From NCBI GenBank assembly GCA_964437245.1, contig CAYTGJ010000210.1, positions 1 through 5,545 of the forward strand: DNA of 5,545 nucleotides, read 5' to 3'. Below, piece after piece: positions 4,990-5,545 of the stretch; positions within the stretch are counted from its first letter, which is position 1; every line of letters begins with the position of its first letter. The translations under genes and the position numbers were made by a program. Under the pieces are notes generated by a model, which had not been told where the DNA came from, made no database searches, and worked only from the letters and a program-made list of their open reading frames with translations. This stretch comes from JANYCO01 sp964437245 (GTDB lineage Bacteria > Bacteroidota > Bacteroidia > Cytophagales > Cytophagaceae).

Positions 4990-5545
4990 ACAGATTGCAT
5001 ATTTAGTACTGGTCAATTTCAAGAATTTTTTCCGGGAGCCGGGAGCCTTGTTCTGGTCTTTTGCCTTTCCGGTAGGAATGGCATGGATCCTGGGAATTGC
5101 TTTTTCAGGTAGTCCCGAGAAAAAATATACCGTACTACTCACCGGCGACAGTACTCTTCAGAAATTGTTTCCCCGGGAACCTGAAAAAGGATTTGAGAAA
5201 ACGATCGGAAGCGGTACAGGGATTTCGGCAACAGCAGAATTCTTACCTTCCGGAGAAAAAGAGCTGCTCAGCGCCTTAAAAAGCGGCACCTGTATCCTCT
5301 ATATCGATCTTCCGCAAGGGCAACCTGTTTTTCATTACGATCCGGGCAACCAGGAAGCGGTACAGCTTTACCTGATGCTCGACCGGGAGCTGGCACTGTG
5401 GAACGGCCGGCAAGCTTTTCTTAGCGAAAAGATTACCACCAAAGGAACCCGTTACATCGACTTTCTTATTCCCGGACTACTGGCCCTAGGCGTCATGAAT
5501 TCCTGTGTCTGGGGGATCAGCTGGTACCTGATCGAACTACGGATG
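4979..5545 (+). CDS. ABC-2 type exporter, membrane subunit (partial, 3' end outside window)
   Basis: The membrane partner of the preceding ATPase. The frame begins at the ATG at 4979, inside the last codons of the ATPase gene, and stays open for 189 codons to the last base of the window. The N-terminus, MKSKQIAYLVLVNFKNFFRE, is a cytoplasmic amphipathic segment. A first membrane helix covers about residues 22-42 (FWSFAFPVGMAWILGIAF). Residues about 45-157 form a large hydrophilic domain, expected outside the cytoplasmic membrane. YIDFLIPGLLALGVMN (159-174) then starts the second helix; this wording is typical of ABC-2 permeases of the YhgE/DrrB type. Four more helices are expected beyond the window, as the family usually has six in about 370 residues. 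No frameshift is seen. Confidence 0.92.
   Translation, partial: MKSKQIAYLVLVNFKNFFREPGALFWSFAFPVGMAWILGIAFSGSPEKKYTVLLTGDSTLQKLFPREPEKGFEKTIGSGTGISATAEFLPSGEKELLSALKSGTCILYIDLPQGQPVFHYDPGNQEAVQLYLMLDRELALWNGRQAFLSEKITTKGTRYIDFLIPGLLALGVMNSCVWGISWYLIELRM

Overview
The window comes from a member of the Bacteroidota. The main evidence is a GldJ-type lipoprotein, a gliding/type IX secretion component known only from this phylum. Supporting signs are genes without recognisable Shine-Dalgarno sequences, a match to the phylum's TAnnTTTG -7 promoter box, and a tRNA gene that does not encode its CCA end. GldJ is about 400 residues here, which I recall as clearly shorter than the roughly 560 residues of Flavobacterium johnsoniae. 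That leans towards a Sphingobacteriia/Chitinophagia-like lineage, but this is inference only.

Layout, left to right. (1) The 3' part of a tRNA-Val(UAC), with a strong terminator. (2) A non-coding stretch of about 580 bases (93-672). It holds a dense set of nested inverted repeats between about 105 and 511, bounded by an imperfect 18-base terminal inverted repeat. It looks like a MITE-like or other palindromic repeat element, or a structured RNA, and it is the least explained part of the window. (3) gldJ on the plus strand, ending at a symmetrical hairpin shared with the next, convergent gene. (4) A ComF-family phosphoribosyltransferase gene on the minus strand. (5) Upstream of it on the same strand, an exported alpha/beta-hydrolase (esterase-like) gene. 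(6) A divergent intergenic region of about 340 bases. (7) A plus-strand two-gene unit: an ABC-2 type exporter ATPase with an apparent TTG start, overlapping by 11 bases the gene for its membrane partner, which runs off the window end.

Functionally this is mostly a collection of unrelated housekeeping or envelope genes. GldJ belongs to the type IX secretion/gliding machinery in the cell envelope, ComF is a cytoplasmic PRTase-fold protein linked in other bacteria to DNA uptake, the esterase is probably periplasmic or secreted, and the ABC pair forms one transporter of unknown substrate. Only the ABC pair shows clear operon coupling. No phage, CRISPR, toxin-antitoxin or defence gene is visible. 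The one candidate for something undescribed is the inverted-repeat region between the tRNA and gldJ.
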